From Oscillospiraceae bacterium (lineage in GTDB: Bacteria > Bacillota > Clostridia > Oscillospirales > Ruminococcaceae): a DNA stretch of 6,326 nt. Shown piece after piece: positions 4,904-6,326 of this stretch. The position numbers and the translations under genes are program-made. Location of the stretch: positions 1 through 6,326 of the forward strand of contig JAEDMD010000119.1 in NCBI GenBank assembly GCA_016303195.1, in the 5' to 3' direction. How positions within the stretch are numbered: the first letter of the stretch is position 1; every line of letters starts with the position of its first letter. Below the pieces are notes generated by a model. That model saw only the letters and a list, made by a program, of their open reading frames with translations, was not told the DNA's origin and ran no database searches.

Positions 4904-6184
4904 ATGAATAAAAAAATAAATGAACTCTACGGCTTTGCTCCGAAGCTGGCAGAAATGGCTGAAAAGGCTGAAAATGCCTGCAAGGAAGCATTTGCACGTA
5001 CCGAAGATACAGCCGAATACAACGGTGCAAAGGTGCTTAAAGCCTTTGCTGACAACAAGATAAGCGAACCCTGCTTTTACGGCTCAACAGGCTACGGCTA
5101 CGGCGATGTGGGCAGAGAGGCGATAGACAAGGTTTTCGCTCAGGTCCTCGGCACTGAGGATGCTCTCGTCCGCTTCAATTTCGTTTCGGGAACTCATGCG
5201 CTTTCCGTGGCGCTTTTCGGTGTTCTCCGCATGGGCGACAAAATGGTATCCATCACAGGAAAGCCATACGACACCCTTGAAGAAGTTATCGGTATCAGCG
5301 GAACTAAGGGAAACGGCTCGCTGATGGACTACGGCGTTGAATACGCTCAGGTCGATCTCAACGCTGACGGTTCACCGAAGCTCGACGAGATAACAAAGGC
5401 TGTCAAAGACGCAAAAATTGCCTATATACAGCGCTCCAGAGGATATTCTCTCCGCAGCGCCTTCACAGTGGAAGATATTGACAGCATGATTAAAGCCGCT
5501 AAAAAAGGCAATCCTGATATTATGATAATGGTCGATAACTGCTACGGCGAATTCATCGAGACACGTGAGCCGTCATCGGTGGGCGCTGATATAATCATCG
5601 GCTCGCTCATCAAGAACGCAGGCGGCGGAATCGCACGTACAGGCGGATATATCGCAGGCAGAGCTGACCTCGTCGAGCTTTGTTCATATCGTCTTACCTG
5701 CGTGGGAATGGGCAAGGAAGTCGGCTGTACTCTCGGCATGAACCGTGAAATGCTCCTCGGACTTTTCTTCGCTCCCGATGTTGTGGCAAATGCAGTAAAG
5801 ACTTCAATTTTCGCAAGCGAACTTTTCACAATGCTGGGATTTGAGTGTTCGCCACGAAAGGATGACAAGCGTGGAGATATCATAACTGCCGTAAAACTTG
5901 GCGATGAGGAACATCTCTGTGCTTTCTGCCGCGGCATACAGAAAGGCGCTCCCATTGATTCATTCGTAACACCCGAACCGTGGGATATGCCAGGCTACTC
6001 CGACAAGGTAATAATGGCGGCAGGCGCATTCACAGGCGGTGCTTCTATCGAGCTTTCCGCAGACGCTCCTCTCCGTGAACCATTTGCAGTATGGATGCAG
6101 GGCGGTATCACCTACACAAGCGGCAAACTTGGTGTAATGCTTGCCGCTCAGGAAATGATCGACGAGGGACTTATCAAGCTCTGA
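4904..6184 (+). CDS. Methionine gamma-lyase / aluminium-resistance family PLP enzyme
   Basis: 426 residues, full length for the family that includes Bacillus YnbB, variously annotated as methionine gamma-lyase, cystathionine beta-lyase-related, or aluminium resistance protein. It is a cytoplasmic fold-type I PLP enzyme. Visible features: YGSTGYGYGDVGRE (59-72) near the N-terminus; SGTHAL (95-100), the cofactor phosphate-binding turn; MVDNCYGEF with Asp211 expected to contact the pyridine nitrogen; and Lys237 in GSLIKNAGGG, the expected Schiff-base lysine. A glycine-rich C-terminal part (TGGASIELS, GGITYTSGKLG) is also typical of the family. GAAAGGA (4891-4897) lies 6 nt before the ATG; the gap to the acetyltransferase gene is 30 nt with no promoter, so the two are probably co-transcribed. 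The reaction is likely C-S or related bond cleavage on an amino acid, but substrate assignments in this family are poorly tested. Confidence 0.92.
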   Translation: MNKKINELYGFAPKLAEMAEKAENACKEAFARTEDTAEYNGAKVLKAFADNKISEPCFYGSTGYGYGDVGREAIDKVFAQVLGTEDALVRFNFVSGTHALSVALFGVLRMGDKMVSITGKPYDTLEEVIGISGTKGNGSLMDYGVEYAQVDLNADGSPKLDEITKAVKDAKIAYIQRSRGYSLRSAFTVEDIDSMIKAAKKGNPDIMIMVDNCYGEFIETREPSSVGADIIIGSLIKNAGGGIARTGGYIAGRADLVELCSYRLTCVGMGKEVGCTLGMNREMLLGLFFAPDVVANAVKTSIFASELFTMLGFECSPRKDDKRGDIITAVKLGDEEHLCAFCRGIQKGAPIDSFVTPEPWDMPGYSDKVIMAAGAFTGGASIELSADAPLREPFAVWMQGGITYTSGKLGVMLAAQEMIDEGLIKL

Positions 6185-6205
6185 GATCATGGAATGAAGA
6201 ATTAC

Positions 6206-6326
6206 CACGGCAACAGCATTTACTTTAAAAAATAAAAATCCGCCGCAGGCGGCATTTCTGGGGTCAAGGGGGATGTTATCTCCCTTGCAGGGGGTGAATG
6301 AGGGGGACAGCGTCCCCCTGACAAAG
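6206..6326 (-). repeat. Structured intergenic repeat, copy 4 (inverted, cut by window end)
   Basis: Read on the minus strand from 6326: CTTTGTCA, then GGGGGAC (6318-6312) GCT GTCCCCC (6308-6302), the invariant core with the CAAGGGAGAT/ATCCCCCTTG hairpin (6287-6265), the GC hairpin CCGCC (6252-6248) TGC GGCGG (6244-6240), a T-rich run, and the tail AAAGTAAATGCTGTTGCCGTG ending at 6206. CTTTGTCAGGGGGACGCTGT matches copy 2 (1487-1506), so the 5' hairpin of the element probably continues beyond the window. It begins 22 nt after the stop of the PLP enzyme gene, tail first. No other terminator is seen there, so on the plus strand the GGGGGAC/GTCCCCC hairpin may help end the operon transcript. Confidence 0.9.

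Overview
The window looks like chromosome from a Gram-positive anaerobe of the Oscillospiraceae, most likely Ruminococcus or a close relative. Support: AGGAGG-type Shine-Dalgarno sites, sigma-A promoters with TGnTATAAT boxes, genes typical of Firmicutes (two M42 aminopeptidases, a methionine gamma-lyase-family PLP enzyme), intermediate GC in the genes against AT-rich spacers, and GC-rich hairpin repeats between genes. The genus is an inference from gene content and style, not a match I could run.

Layout. 1-1110: a minus-strand unit with its own promoter (1030-1002), a leader rich in inverted repeats, a strong ribosome-binding site (862-854) and a terminator (194-151). Its single gene (848-193) is split by a 1-nt frameshift near 461; restored, it would encode about 218 residues with a possible PD-(D/E)XK-nuclease-like N-terminal part. 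1101-1403: remnant of a large serine recombinase (minus strand). 1409-1671: repeat sequence. 1691-2789: promoter and first M42 aminopeptidase. 2790-3053: a 264-nt spacer made largely of hairpins and another repeat copy. 3054-6184: a tight cluster of a second M42 aminopeptidase, a GNAT acetyltransferase (4-nt ATGA overlap) and a methionine gamma-lyase-family enzyme (30-nt gap). 6206-6326: an inverted repeat copy.

The intact plus-strand genes suggest cytoplasmic peptide and amino-acid salvage: M42 peptidases trim short peptides, and the PLP enzyme probably acts on sulfur-containing or related amino acids. The GNAT substrate is unknown. Whether the first M42 gene is co-transcribed with the cluster is open, because a repeat ending in a terminator-like hairpin lies between them and no promoter is evident after it.

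The most interesting content is non-coding: four copies of a roughly 105-130 nt structured repeat (plus the tail of a fifth) fill the gaps. They share an almost invariant core of about 45 nt and carry hairpins whose stems change sequence but keep pairing. Two copies precede the M42 genes, two lie in the opposite sense past gene ends, and one contains a nested 63-nt insert with three further hairpins.
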